Source: JANXUC01 sp043782485 (GTDB lineage: Bacteria; Acidobacteriota; Terriglobia; Terriglobales; Acidobacteriaceae). Taken from it: a DNA stretch of 64,000 nt. The translations under genes were made by a program, and so were the position numbers. How positions within the stretch are numbered: position 1 is the stretch's first letter; every line of letters begins with the position of its first letter. The stretch lies in contig JAYWAL010000007.1 of the NCBI GenBank assembly GCA_043782485.1, forward strand, positions 1 to 64,000, written 5' to 3'. The notes under the pieces were generated by a model. That model saw only the letters and a list, made by a program, of their open reading frames with translations. It was not told where the DNA came from and did no database searches. This document shows positions 16,023-25,089 of the stretch, in pieces.

Positions 16023-16553
16023 ATGAAATATTGGATTCTTGGAGCAATTGTTCTTATAGCGCTGGTAGCAATGCCGTTCCTAGCCTTCGCGGCATCCATG
16101 CCGGCAGTGGGCAGTGAAGCGCCGGATTTCACACTATCATCGCAGGAGGGCAAGCCGGTCAGCCTGAAGGACTATCGCGGCAAGTGGGTGGTTCTTTACT
16201 TCTATCCCAAGGACTTCACTGGCGGCTGCACCATTGAGGCGCATAACTTCCAGCGCGATCAGGCGCAGTACGAAAAGAAGGGCGTGGTCGTATTGGGCGT
16301 GAGCGTGGATGATGCCGATTCGCACAAGAAATTCTGCGCGAAAGAAGGCTTGAGCTTCAAGCTGCTGGCCGACACCGAGAAGAAGGTTTCCGGCGAGTAC
16401 GGATCGCTGATGAATATGGGCCTGGTGAAGTTCGCTTCGCGGCACACGTTCATCATCAATCCCGAAGGCAAGATCGCCAAGTCCTACGAGGACGTCAACC
16501 CGAACAAGCACAGCGAAGAAGTGTTGGCTGCGCTTGGGGAATTGCAGAAGTAG
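16023..16553 (+). CDS. exported peroxiredoxin (Bcp/AhpC-TSA type)
   Basis: 176 residues. A signal peptide or anchor (residues 1-24, ending AFAAS) precedes a Bcp-like peroxiredoxin: GSEAPDFTL, VVLYFYPKDFTGGCT with the peroxidatic C69 in a T-x-x-C motif, LGVSVDD, and FIINPEGKI. The usual Bcp partner cysteine five residues after C69 is missing (AHNF); C105 in HKKFCAKEG is the only other candidate resolver. It reduces peroxides and is probably periplasmic. The ATG at 16023 is preceded by AAGGGA. It converges with the FAD oxidoreductase downstream. Confidence 0.85.
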   Translation: MKYWILGAIVLIALVAMPFLAFAASMPAVGSEAPDFTLSSQEGKPVSLKDYRGKWVVLYFYPKDFTGGCTIEAHNFQRDQAQYEKKGVVVLGVSVDDADSHKKFCAKEGLSFKLLADTEKKVSGEYGSLMNMGLVKFASRHTFIINPEGKIAKSYEDVNPNKHSEEVLAALGELQK

Positions 16554-16566
16554 AACTGAAGTAGAA

Positions 16567-17871
16567 CTACGAAAGAGTCTTGGTCCCGCCGGGGGTTTTC
16601 GCGACCTCTGCGGCGATGGCTTCAGCGGTGAAGCGCCCTGACGCTAGCGCTCCGTTGATGGAGGCGCTTTCGCAGTGGTCGCCGCAAACGTAGAGGCCGG
16701 CCTGAGTCTGGCCACTCTGGATCAGGCCACTCTGGATCAGGCCACTCTCGTGGCGAATTCCTCCGGACACGGGGGTTTGTTCAGGCAGGGCATCGGGAAT
16801 CCAGTCTGTTCGCAAGTGCCGCCAGGACTTGGCATTCGGGCCGAACCATCCCACGAGCTGGCTTCGGATCTCCTCCACCGGCGGGGCTGCGGCTTGGCCG
16901 ATGACGTTCGCGGACACCAGGTGTTTCCCGCTGGGCGCGTAGGATGGAGCCACCACGCTTGGCACACATAAATGGTTGATGAGGCCGCCGTTCGTTCCCG
17001 GCGAAACTCCGTCGCCGTTCAACACCAGTACGGGTTCTGAAACCGGTGCTCTGTCCGCCGCGAAGTAAAAGCATGTGGTGCCCGATGAGCTTAAGCGCCG
17101 CATTCCCGGCAGGAGTTGTGCCGCGGTGCCGTGGTCCGTGGCCACCACAACGGCTCGTGCTCGAACTTCCTCGCCTGAGGCGAGCGTGACGCAACCCGGC
17201 GCCACGCGAACCGCCTTCTGCCTCAAACGAATTGAGTCCTTGGGCAAGTGACTGGCGAGCTGCGCGGCCATTGCCCCCATGCCGATGGCGGGAAGAGCGG
17301 CCTCTCCCAGGGAGAACATGCGGAAGACAAATTCCAACATACGGCTCGAAGTTGCCAGCTCTCGTTCCAAAAAAATTCCGCCGAGAAACGGCCGAAAGAA
17401 GCGCTCGAGAATCGCTGGCGAGAAGCCGAAATCGCTCAGACACTCGAGCGTGGAGGTCTCCGGAAACCGTGGCGCGCTGTCGGCGGATGTCAGCTTGTGG
17501 CGTAAGCTGCCCAGCTTCAGCTTGTCGCCCAGCGTTCCCACCGGAGAGACTAGCGTGCCCAAAGCTGCGGATGGACGCCGCCAGGGGTCGGCAATGCGAT
17601 GGAAGCGTCCCTGATAGCGCACCAGAGCGCCGGGTTCAAACGGGCGCAATTGCAGGCTCGGGTAGTCCAGCACGCGCTGGGCTTCCGGGTAGGCGGTCAG
17701 CAGCACCTGGAAGCCTCGGTCGAGCTGGAAGCCATCAACCAGATCCGTGCGTGCCCGCCCGCCTACGCCGTCACTCGCTTCCAGCAGCACGCAGGAAAGG
17801 CCGCGACTGGTCAGCTCTCGGCCGCAAGCCAAGCCAGCTAAGCCGGCTCCAACAATGGCAACTTCGGTCAT
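16567..17871 (-). CDS. FAD-dependent amine oxidase / phytoene-desaturase-like oxidoreductase
   Basis: 434 residues. N-terminal FAD fold (EVAIVGAGLAGLACGREL, then LEASDGVGGRARTD), with GFQLDRGFQVLLTAYPEAQ and FFRPFLGGIFLE, and a C-terminal FAD segment (LYVCGDHCESASINGALASG). This branch of the amine-oxidase superfamily includes protoporphyrinogen- and carotenoid-type desaturases; the substrate is unknown. The start at 17871 places the fold at the N-terminus; an ATG six codons upstream (17889) is nearly as good because GAGGAG lies between them. A short in-frame tandem repeat (SGLIQ) lies near residue 380. Confidence 0.8.
   Translation of the reverse strand: MTEVAIVGAGLAGLACGRELTSRGLSCVLLEASDGVGGRARTDLVDGFQLDRGFQVLLTAYPEAQRVLDYPSLQLRPFEPGALVRYQGRFHRIADPWRRPSAALGTLVSPVGTLGDKLKLGSLRHKLTSADSAPRFPETSTLECLSDFGFSPAILERFFRPFLGGIFLERELATSSRMLEFVFRMFSLGEAALPAIGMGAMAAQLASHLPKDSIRLRQKAVRVAPGCVTLASGEEVRARAVVVATDHGTAAQLLPGMRRLSSSGTTCFYFAADRAPVSEPVLVLNGDGVSPGTNGGLINHLCVPSVVAPSYAPSGKHLVSANVIGQAAAPPVEEIRSQLVGWFGPNAKSWRHLRTDWIPDALPEQTPVSGGIRHESGLIQSGLIQSGQTQAGLYVCGDHCESASINGALASGRFTAEAIAAEVAKTPGGTKTLS
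16711..16750. repeat. 15-bp in-frame tandem repeat
   Basis: GCCACTCTGGATCAG occurs twice in direct succession (16711-16740) and begins a third time (16741-16748). On the coding strand it adds SGLIQ units to the FAD oxidoreductase without shifting the frame, a recent slippage expansion. Confidence 0.8.
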
Positions 17872-18188
17872 CGGGGGATGGCTCCTCATAGGCGCGGAAT
17901 CAGCGAACACAAGCTTGGACGAGCCTTGCGTTTTGCGAACTCTAGCATAGAGCTTGTCGGGCCAGACGGTGGTGACTGGGTGCTTGGGAACCCGCGTGTT
18001 TATCTTCACATGCACAATAAATGGCGGAAATTGTCATCAAAGTCACATGAAATTTTGTCGCATCTGCAATTATCTCCCTGAGTAAATGATTGTTCTTTAT
18101 AGTTAAGTCAGCAGTTCGAAGAGGGATTTATCAGCCGTTCTCGGCCTTGCTGCCGGAGACCGGGCAACCAGTAATCAGGAGGTATGCA

Positions 18189-18776
18189 ATGTTATCCGAA
18201 AGTGTGGTTGGGGCCTTGAAGCCCTATTCGATTGGCGAGAAGCTCCGCACCCTGCGTCTGAAGAAGAGCATGGGTCTGGTGGAGTTGGGCAAACACACGG
18301 GTTTGTCGGCGGCGCTGCTGTCGAAGTTGGAACGCAGCAAGCTGTATCCGACCTTGCCGACTCTCTTGCGGATTGCCATGGTGTTTGGCGTGGGGCTGGA
18401 ATACTTTTTCACGGATGAGCGCAAGCGCCACGTCGTGGCCATCGTGCGCAAGAAGGATCGCTGCCGTTTTCCCGAGCGACCGGGCACGACCGACGTTTCG
18501 TATTTTTTTGAGAGCCTGGACTTTCCCGCCACCGAGCGCAAGCTGAGCGCCTACCAGGCCGACTTCCAGCCCATTGCTAAGGAAAAATTGAAGCCGCATA
18601 GCCACGCCGGGGTCGAGTTCCTTTGTATATTGAAAGGCACGCTCAACCTGAAAATTGGCATGGACGAGTATCAGGTGACTAACGGGGATTCGATTTACTT
18701 CGATTCCAGCCAGCAGCACAGCTATTGGCGCGAGGGAAGCCTGCCCTGTAGCGCGCTGGTGATTACGGTTCCTTAG
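18189..18776 (+). CDS. XRE-family regulator with C-terminal cupin
   Basis: 195 residues. The N-terminal helix-turn-helix (about 14-70: GEKLRTLRLKKSMGLVELGKHTGLSAALLSKLERSK, read in part) is followed by a cupin (about 125-195: HSHAGVEFLCILKGTLNLKIG, DSIYFDSSQQHSYW). This layout is typical of small-ligand-sensing repressors of the PuuR/SutR kind. The ATG at 18189 has a near-ideal AGGAGGT site. It is divergent from the FAD oxidoreductase and 33 bp upstream of the P450 gene, so either could be its target. Confidence 0.9.
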   Translation: MLSESVVGALKPYSIGEKLRTLRLKKSMGLVELGKHTGLSAALLSKLERSKLYPTLPTLLRIAMVFGVGLEYFFTDERKRHVVAIVRKKDRCRFPERPGTTDVSYFFESLDFPATERKLSAYQADFQPIAKEKLKPHSHAGVEFLCILKGTLNLKIGMDEYQVTNGDSIYFDSSQQHSYWREGSLPCSALVITVP

Positions 18777-18809
18777 CTAGGCTTTCCGCTGCACGTTCCG
18801 CCATACTTT

Positions 18810-20273
18810 ATGAACACGCAACCGAATTCGCTCACCAGCCCGCCCCCGAGAATCCGCGGAGCCTACCGCTTTCCGCCCGGGCTGAAGCACAATCTCGTCT
18901 TCTACGCCTTCCGCAAATTTCGCCCGATGGAACCGATTGGGTTGTTCGAGTTTCTGGCTCGGGAATTCGGCGACATTGCCCACTACAAAATCGGGCACAT
19001 GCATATTTTGTTTTTGAACAACCCGGAATACATCCGCGAAGTGCTGGTGGTGCAGAACGACAATTTCGTCAAAGAGCGCACCGTGCAGCGCATGAAGATG
19101 CTGCTGGGTGACGGCATGATCAACAGCGAGGGCGCGCAGCACCGCGTGCAGCGCAAGGCTGCGCAGCCCGCCTTTCACCGCCAGCGCGTGGTTCTCTACG
19201 CAGAACAAATGGTGGCCGAAGCGGCCGCGATGCGCGATTCCTGGCGCGATGGCGAGCAGCTTGATCTGGCGCAGGAAATGATGCGCCTCACGCTCAGGAT
19301 TGTCTCCAAGACGCTGTTCAATACCGAACTCGGGGCGGAAGTGCAGGAACTCACCGAGGCCATCAACGACATCATGGGCATGTACAACTTCCTGGTGGCC
19401 TTGCCAGCAGTGGAAGTGCTAATTCACTTACGCATGCCGGGCGTGGCGGGATTCGCCAAGGCCAAGCGCAAAGTGGATGCCGTGGTCTACCGCATGATTG
19501 AGACCCATCGCGAGCGCTTGCAAAACCAGCCAGACGACTCAGGCGACTTACTCGACATGATGCTGCGCTCGGAACAGGACTTTCCAGCCGAGTCCGGCAA
19601 GCCCAACGAATTGCTGCGCGATCAGGTCATCACCATTTTCCTGGCCGGTTACGAAACCGTGGCTAACGCGCTGATTTGGACTTGGTATTTGCTGTCCGAG
19701 CATCCCGAAGTCGAGCGAAAAATGCATCAGGAACTGGGCCAAGTTCTCCAAGGCCGTGCGCCGACCGTCGACGATGTTCCAAAGCTCAAGTATCTGGAAG
19801 CGGTCCTGGCGGAATCCATGCGGCTGTACCCGCCCGCCTGGGCCATGGGCCGCCGCGCCCGCAACGATTTCAGCCTGGGAGACTACCGCCTGCCCGCCGG
19901 AACCACGGTTCTGGTCAGCCAATTTGTAAGCCACCGCGATCCCCGGAATTTTCCCGATCCGCTGCGCTTTGATCCCGAGCGTTTTGCCGAGGGCGGCAAG
20001 AATTCGTTTCCCAAGTTCACCTATTTTCCCTTCGGCGCGGGAGCCCGCCAGTGCATCGGCGAGGCCTATGCCTGGACCGAGAGCCTGCTGGTACTAGCCA
20101 CGCTAGCCCAGAAATGGCGGCTGCGTCTGGTTCCTGGCCAGCGCATTGAGCCGCAGGCCCTAATCACTCTTCGAGCGAAATACGGAATCAAAATGCAAGC
20201 GGAAATGCGCAAGCCTGGAGATGCTGCTTCCGAGCCGCCTATCGGACGCCAGCGTGAGGAGCAACATGCGTGA
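18810..20273 (+). CDS. cytochrome P450
   Basis: 487 residues with every P450 landmark: an I-helix FLAGYETVANAL (AGYET in place of AGHET), ESMRLYPPAW (E335-x-x-R338), the PERF region RFDPERF, and the haem loop FGAGARQCIG with ligand Cys415. It is soluble, with no anchor. It uses O2 and two electrons from a separate reductase to oxidise a substrate, often a fatty acid or terpenoid in this type of bacterial P450. No redox partner is nearby. No good Shine-Dalgarno site precedes the ATG. Its end overlaps cbiX by eight bases. Confidence 0.92.
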   Translation: MNTQPNSLTSPPPRIRGAYRFPPGLKHNLVFYAFRKFRPMEPIGLFEFLAREFGDIAHYKIGHMHILFLNNPEYIREVLVVQNDNFVKERTVQRMKMLLGDGMINSEGAQHRVQRKAAQPAFHRQRVVLYAEQMVAEAAAMRDSWRDGEQLDLAQEMMRLTLRIVSKTLFNTELGAEVQELTEAINDIMGMYNFLVALPAVEVLIHLRMPGVAGFAKAKRKVDAVVYRMIETHRERLQNQPDDSGDLLDMMLRSEQDFPAESGKPNELLRDQVITIFLAGYETVANALIWTWYLLSEHPEVERKMHQELGQVLQGRAPTVDDVPKLKYLEAVLAESMRLYPPAWAMGRRARNDFSLGDYRLPAGTTVLVSQFVSHRDPRNFPDPLRFDPERFAEGGKNSFPKFTYFPFGAGARQCIGEAYAWTESLLVLATLAQKWRLRLVPGQRIEPQALITLRAKYGIKMQAEMRKPGDAASEPPIGRQREEQHA

Positions 20274-20823
20274 ACTCGATCCACTAACGTTTCTAATCGC
20301 CGAGTCACTATTTGGCACGCCAAAGACTGGCATGCCAAAGCCCATCACCCCAAAGCCCGGCACGCCAACCGCTTTTCCCGCCGAACTCCAACCGGTAGGC
20401 CACGCGTTGGCTTCCACCGACGGAGCGTGCCTGGTGCTGCTGGCCCACGGCAGCAAGGACCCCCGTTGGCGCGCTCCGTTCGAGCGCATCGCCCAGGAGC
20501 TGCGGCATGAGCTGGGCCAGCGGAAAGTGCGCCTCGCCTACATGGAATTCGTGGGACCTACGCTGATGGATGTGGCCCAGGAATGTGTGGGCCAAAGCCT
20601 GCTCAACCTACGGGTTCTGCCCCTATTTATGGCGGTGGGCGCTCACTTGGCTAAAGATATCCCCGAGCAGGTGGCGGAGGTGCGCGGCCGGTATCCTCAG
20701 CTGACCGTCGAAGTCCTGCCGCCGGTGGGCGAGGATATTCGCGTCATGCAGCTTCTGGAGCAGATCGCCCTGGAAGCGGCCTGCCAGTCCCGCGAAAGCC
20801 TGAAATTCTCCCCAAACCCGTAA
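20266..20823 (+). CDS. cbiX: sirohydrochlorin cobaltochelatase/ferrochelatase CbiX-type
   Basis: 185 residues. The CbiX core begins at CLVLLAHGSKDPRW (metal-binding His61) and continues to LRVLPLFMAVGAHLAKDIP (His127), the two conserved histidines of the small CbiX/SirB class, which inserts cobalt or iron into sirohydrochlorin for B12 or sirohaem. Unlike typical members it has about 50 extra N-terminal residues, with a low-complexity Pro/Thr/Lys repeat (GTPKTGMPKPITPKPGTPT). The ATG at 20266 has GAGGAG upstream and overlaps the P450 stop, so the two are coupled. The cobalamin link is notable given the B12-type regulator 9 kb away. Confidence 0.85.
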   Translation: MRELDPLTFLIAESLFGTPKTGMPKPITPKPGTPTAFPAELQPVGHALASTDGACLVLLAHGSKDPRWRAPFERIAQELRHELGQRKVRLAYMEFVGPTLMDVAQECVGQSLLNLRVLPLFMAVGAHLAKDIPEQVAEVRGRYPQLTVEVLPPVGEDIRVMQLLEQIALEAACQSRESLKFSPNP

Positions 20824-20891
20824 CTCTTTGGATAGTCTGGGGATGCCTCGGACTAGCCGAAATGATAGTCTCGCCCAGAAATCCCCGAAAT

Positions 20892-20936
20892 GCCCGCAAA
20901 TAGCGGGGTCTGCCTGTTTTGCGGGCTTCATTTTTT
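20892..20936 (+). terminator. probable intrinsic terminator after P450-cbiX
   Basis: GCCCGCAAA (20892-20900) pairs with TTTGCGGGC (20918-20926) and is followed by TTCATTTTTT. The loop of 17 bases is long, so confidence is moderate. Confidence 0.5.
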
Positions 20937-21067
20937 GGCATTCAATCTGCTCTAAAGTCTGTATTATGAGGCTGATTGACGTGACGGTGTGTGAGGGTGG
21001 GTCGGGTAGGGTGCTGGCTCCGAGCGGCACGGACCTTGTGCCAGTTGGGGAGCTGGACGGGACTTCG

Positions 21068-21649
21068 ATGTCTTCTAATAAGTCTTCCGAGGAATCCAAT
21101 GGCGTCACCCAGCTACTCTCCCTTTGGAGTCGCGGCGATGTCGTGGCTCGCGACGCCCTGATTCCCCTGGTGTACGACGAATTGCATCGCCTGGCCAGGC
21201 ATTTTCTGTCCCATCAGCGGCCGGGGCACACCCTGCAAAGCACGGCCCTGGTGCATGAGGCTTATTTGCGTCTGGTGGGGCCTTCGCCGGTGCACTTTGC
21301 GGATCGCGCCCATTTTTTTGCCGTGGCGGCGCGCGTAATGCGGCATATTTTGGTGGATCATGCGCGGGCGCGCGGTGCCGCTCGCCGTGGCGGGGATGGC
21401 ATCAACATCACCCTGGATGAATCGGTTGCCATGGCCCCGCAGCGAGCGGTGAACGTGGTGGCGCTGGACGATGCTCTGAACGAGCTAGCCGCTTTGGACG
21501 CCCGGCAGGCTACCATCGTGGAGATGCGTTTTTTTGGCGGCCTTTCCATTGAAGAAACGGCGACGGCCCTGGACCTTTCGCCCGCTACCGTCAAGCGCGA
21601 TTGGGTCGTCGCGAAAACTTGGATTCGTCAGTGCCTGGAGTCGAGCTAG
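21068..21649 (+). CDS. ECF RNA polymerase sigma factor (TIGR02999 type)
   Basis: 193 residues matching the ECF subgroup common in acidobacteria and planctomycetes: VTQLLSLWSRGDVVARDALIPLVYDELHRLARHFL, GHTLQSTALVHEAYLRLV, FFAVAARVMRHILVDHARAR (sigma-2), and FFGGLSIEETATALDLSPATVKRDWVVAKTWI (sigma-4). The ATG at 21068 has GGACGGGA upstream and is the family's normal start. No anti-sigma factor is present. The gene is 49 bp upstream of a giant Ser/Thr kinase, the usual partner of this subgroup, and is probably switched by it. Confidence 0.88.
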   Translation: MSSNKSSEESNGVTQLLSLWSRGDVVARDALIPLVYDELHRLARHFLSHQRPGHTLQSTALVHEAYLRLVGPSPVHFADRAHFFAVAARVMRHILVDHARARGAARRGGDGINITLDESVAMAPQRAVNVVALDDALNELAALDARQATIVEMRFFGGLSIEETATALDLSPATVKRDWVVAKTWIRQCLESS

Positions 21650-21698
21650 TTTCAGCCAGTCGTTGCCAATCGCTGTTGGACCGCCACCGGAGATCCCT

Positions 21699-24600
21699 AT
21701 GGACCCTGAGGTTTGGCGCAAGGTCTCCGACATTTTTTCGGACTGCCTAACCCTGCCCGAACCCGAACGCGTCGCCTTTCTGGCCAAGCTGGAGACGTCC
21801 GATCCGGACATCACTCGCGAGATTCGGAAGCTGCTGGCCACCTATGACGAAGATGAGGCGTTTCTGGAGAAGCCCGCACTGCTGCAAGGTGCGGGTGTTC
21901 GTGTAGGCGAAAGCATAATCGGCGAGACCGGGCAGCAGACGCCCGTGCGATTTGCTCCCGAACTTCGTGCTCCGCTTTCTAGCGGAGCGCGCCGCCGCAC
22001 GCCCGCATTCTGGTGGCTCATGGCCGCCAACTTGGTCGTGTTGGTTTGCTTTATTTTCACTTTCTCCGTCATCGGTCGCTACCGCGGCAGCACGACGGAA
22101 TTGGGATGGTGGTCGCAGCCTTCGCCCCAAGGGCACCGAATCCTTGAGGTGGACGATACCGGACCCGCCGCTCAGTTGCTTCAGGTCGGCGACGTGGTCC
22201 AAGCGGTGAATGGTAAATCCAACTGGCTTCCGGAACTCATTCTCGTTCCACCAAATGGAACGTATTCCATGCGCGTGGGCCGCCAGGGTAAGTTTCTGGA
22301 CATCACCCTGAAGAACGAAATCGTTGCCAACCCAAGATGGCGTGGCGGCACTCTTTCCTTCTTATTCGTCGCGCTTACGTTCTTCCTGACCGCCGTGGTC
22401 GTCTCGGTGATGCGTCCGGGAGCCGGAATTATCCAGCTGGCCTGGGCGGCGCTCATCGGTGAGGCCGTTACGTTGCTTACCATGCAGCTTCGGTCGTATA
22501 TGGATTTTCTGACCGGTGGTGCTTTCGCTTTGTTCTTTCTGATGCAACTGCTGGATGGACCGCACCTGGCGTTTTCTTTCCATTTTTATTCGCGAGTTTT
22601 TGGCGGAAAACGCCCGAGCCGAGTCTCCACGGCGTTGATTTGGATCTTCTATGTTTGGGGAATCGTTGGCGCCGCCTACTACTGTTTTATTTTCGGGAGA
22701 CTTCCAACTCCTCGGGCATTTGCGTTTTTGGGACAACATTTGCGCCTCTGGCAAGTCCTTAGTGACTGGAATGGCTACTTCTATCTGGCTGCGCCGCTCG
22801 CCGTGTGCGTGGCCGTGGTGTACAGCTATTTCCAGGCACGTGGCCTGGAGGAGCGTCGCCGCGCCCGCTGGATCGCGGTGGGTTCCCTGGCGGGGATTCT
22901 GCCCTATCTGATTTTGCGCTTCGCCCTGACTTTTGGCGTTTCTGGCGCTGACTACTCGGGGCCAATGGGAATTCTTCCGGCTGCGCTCATCCCCATCGCC
23001 ACCGGATATGCAATTTTAAAACACCGTCTGTTCGATATTCACGTGGTTGTGCGTCGCGGACTGCGTTATCTGGTCGCGCGCAATGCTCTACGTTTCATTC
23101 TTGCTATTCCGGCGCTGGCCATTGTTTATTCGCTGGTCACCAACTCCAACCGCACCATTGGCGAGTTGCTGCTGCACAACTCGATCTTTGTCGCGTTGTT
23201 GATTCTCATGGCCGTGGTATTGCGCTTCCGCCAACGCTGGGTGAGTTGGCTGGACCGCCGCTTTTTCCGCGAGCATTACCAGCAGGAGCACATTTTGCTG
23301 GCGCTAATTGACGACCTCCGCACCCTCGACTCCATTCCGGAAATGGGGACGCGCGTGGGCACGGAACTGGTGGCGGCGCTGCATCCGGAAAGTGTTTATT
23401 TTTTCTACGACTCGCCCAAACATCGCGCCTACATCCAAGGTTTTGGTACGGACCAGCGCGCCGACGGCCTGCAAATCCCCGAGGGCTCCGCCCTGCCCGC
23501 GCTTCTGCGCAACAGCGACCAGACGGTTAGCGTCGAGTCTTTGCCAACGAATGGGGCCACCTTGATGTCCTGGAGCTGGCTTTACGCGCTGCGCATTGAT
23601 TTACTCGTTCCCATGAACCGCGCCGATGGCTCGGCGGTTGGATTTCTGCTTTTGGGTCGCAAAAAATCGGAAGAGCCGTATTCGCAGACCGACCGTGGCC
23701 TGTTGCTCGGCCTGGCGCACCAGATGGCGGTGAGCTGCGAAAACTTGCTCCTTCAGGAGCGAGTCGTGCGCCAACAGCGCAGCAACGATCAAATGCGCAG
23801 CCGCGTGGAAGGCTTGGGCACTTTGTGGTTGCAGGAGTGCCCGCGCTGCGGACGTTGCTTCGATAGTTCCGTGCGCACCTGCTCGGACGATGGCCAGGAA
23901 TTGACCTTGTCCAGCCCGGTTCACCGGCTGCTGGACGGCAAGTACCGGCTGGATCGGGTGCTCGGCCGTGGCGGCATGGGCACGGTCTTTGAAGCCCTGG
24001 ATCTTCGCCTCAATCGTAGAGTTGCGGTGAAGCTGGTGCAGGCTGGACGCACGGCCAATCCCGCCTGGCTGCGCCGCTTTACCCGCGAAGCTCGCGCCCT
24101 GGCCCGGCTCAACCACGAGAACATCGTGCTCACGTACGATTTCGGCATCGTCGAAGAAGAGGTGGCCTATCTCGTCATGGAATTTGTGGCCGGTTCGACG
24201 CTGCGAACGGAAATGGAACGTGGCGCGATTTCCCCAGAAGCGGCGGCGGGATGGTTCCGGCAATTGCTCGAAGGCGTCAGCTCCGCCCACGCCGCTGGCA
24301 TTGTGCATCGCGACCTTAAGCCGGAAAACTTGCTCATCGCGGATTCACCCGATGGCCGTGGACGGCTGAAAATTGCCGACTTCGGCGTGGCCAAATGGCA
24401 AACCCCCGATCCCGACACCGTAAGTCTGACGCTGCCCGGAACGATCGTCGGCAGCCTTCGCTACATGTCTCCGGAGCAGCTGACTGGCCAGCCTGTCGAT
24501 GAACGCAGCGATCTGTTTTCCATAGGTGTGATGGTGTTCGAAGTCCTGACCGGCAAACTGCCGTTCAAAGGTGCCAGCCATGCTGAACGCATGGCCTCTC

Positions 24601-24788
24601 TCGCGCAGGACAGCGAAATCCTGGAGTCAGCCTTGCACTCCGCCCCCGCCCTGCGCATGACGCTGCGGAAATGCCTGGCTCGTGACCCCGCCGCCCGCTT
24701 CGCGTCAGCCACTATTCTACAAACAGAACTTATCCCCAGGCTAGCTGAGTGCCGCCTGAACTCGCCAAACGCTCAGGTGCTTTCTTAA
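21699..24788 (+). CDS. membrane sensor Ser/Thr protein kinase with C-terminal kinase domain
   Basis: 1029 residues. Order: short N-terminal helical module (1-60, MDPEVWRKVSDIFSDCL), a first membrane span (~102-124), a PDZ-like segment (~140-205), about eight further spans (~215-520) ending in YAILKHRLFDIHVVVRRGLRYL, a motif typical of histidine-kinase membrane sensors, a GAF-like domain (~541-690), a four-cysteine ribbon (CPRCGRCF, ~714), then the kinase (~748-1020) with GRGGMGTVFEA, VAVKLV, HRDLKPENLL and DFGVAKW. All catalytic residues are present. The kinase at the C-terminus is the reverse of the usual bacterial order. It lies directly downstream of the ECF sigma factor; CGGAGA precedes the ATG. 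Confidence 0.9.
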   Translation: MDPEVWRKVSDIFSDCLTLPEPERVAFLAKLETSDPDITREIRKLLATYDEDEAFLEKPALLQGAGVRVGESIIGETGQQTPVRFAPELRAPLSSGARRRTPAFWWLMAANLVVLVCFIFTFSVIGRYRGSTTELGWWSQPSPQGHRILEVDDTGPAAQLLQVGDVVQAVNGKSNWLPELILVPPNGTYSMRVGRQGKFLDITLKNEIVANPRWRGGTLSFLFVALTFFLTAVVVSVMRPGAGIIQLAWAALIGEAVTLLTMQLRSYMDFLTGGAFALFFLMQLLDGPHLAFSFHFYSRVFGGKRPSRVSTALIWIFYVWGIVGAAYYCFIFGRLPTPRAFAFLGQHLRLWQVLSDWNGYFYLAAPLAVCVAVVYSYFQARGLEERRRARWIAVGSLAGILPYLILRFALTFGVSGADYSGPMGILPAALIPIATGYAILKHRLFDIHVVVRRGLRYLVARNALRFILAIPALAIVYSLVTNSNRTIGELLLHNSIFVALLILMAVVLRFRQRWVSWLDRRFFREHYQQEHILLALIDDLRTLDSIPEMGTRVGTELVAALHPESVYFFYDSPKHRAYIQGFGTDQRADGLQIPEGSALPALLRNSDQTVSVESLPTNGATLMSWSWLYALRIDLLVPMNRADGSAVGFLLLGRKKSEEPYSQTDRGLLLGLAHQMAVSCENLLLQERVVRQQRSNDQMRSRVEGLGTLWLQECPRCGRCFDSSVRTCSDDGQELTLSSPVHRLLDGKYRLDRVLGRGGMGTVFEALDLRLNRRVAVKLVQAGRTANPAWLRRFTREARALARLNHENIVLTYDFGIVEEEVAYLVMEFVAGSTLRTEMERGAISPEAAAGWFRQLLEGVSSAHAAGIVHRDLKPENLLIADSPDGRGRLKIADFGVAKWQTPDPDTVSLTLPGTIVGSLRYMSPEQLTGQPVDERSDLFSIGVMVFEVLTGKLPFKGASHAERMASLAQDSEILESALHSAPALRMTLRKCLARDPAARFASATILQTELIPRLAECRLNSPNAQVLS

Positions 24789-25089
24789 ATTCACGTGTAA
24801 GTTTACGGGAATTGGTCTCATGAACAGTCTTTGATGGTCGCGGCTTCGCAGGCAGCTGAAAAATTCGCTCTAGAGCAAGCTTTTGGGCGGCGCAGCACTT
24901 CAGTGCTGCGATAAGTCCCTTGAAATGAATGGGCTTTAGCCACTGCTGTAAGGAGTTGATTTGAAAAAATGACTTTTTCAGTAGCCACTTCAGCCGTGAC
25001 GCAAAGCGCCATAGATAATTCGGGCTCCAGGAAAACTCTGAACACGAGGCAAAGAGACGTTCCAAAAAGTCACGCGGGGTCCGGCAGCG
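24789..25089. other. intergenic region with palindromic repeats
   Basis: Between convergent genes. GCAGCACTTCAGTGCTGC (24892-24909) is a perfect hairpin; GGGCTTTAGCCACTGCTG follows at about 24928, and CCACTTCAGCCGTGACGC at about 24984. These share the CTTCAG/CTTTAG core with other intergenic repeats in the window. No gene seen. Confidence 0.6.
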
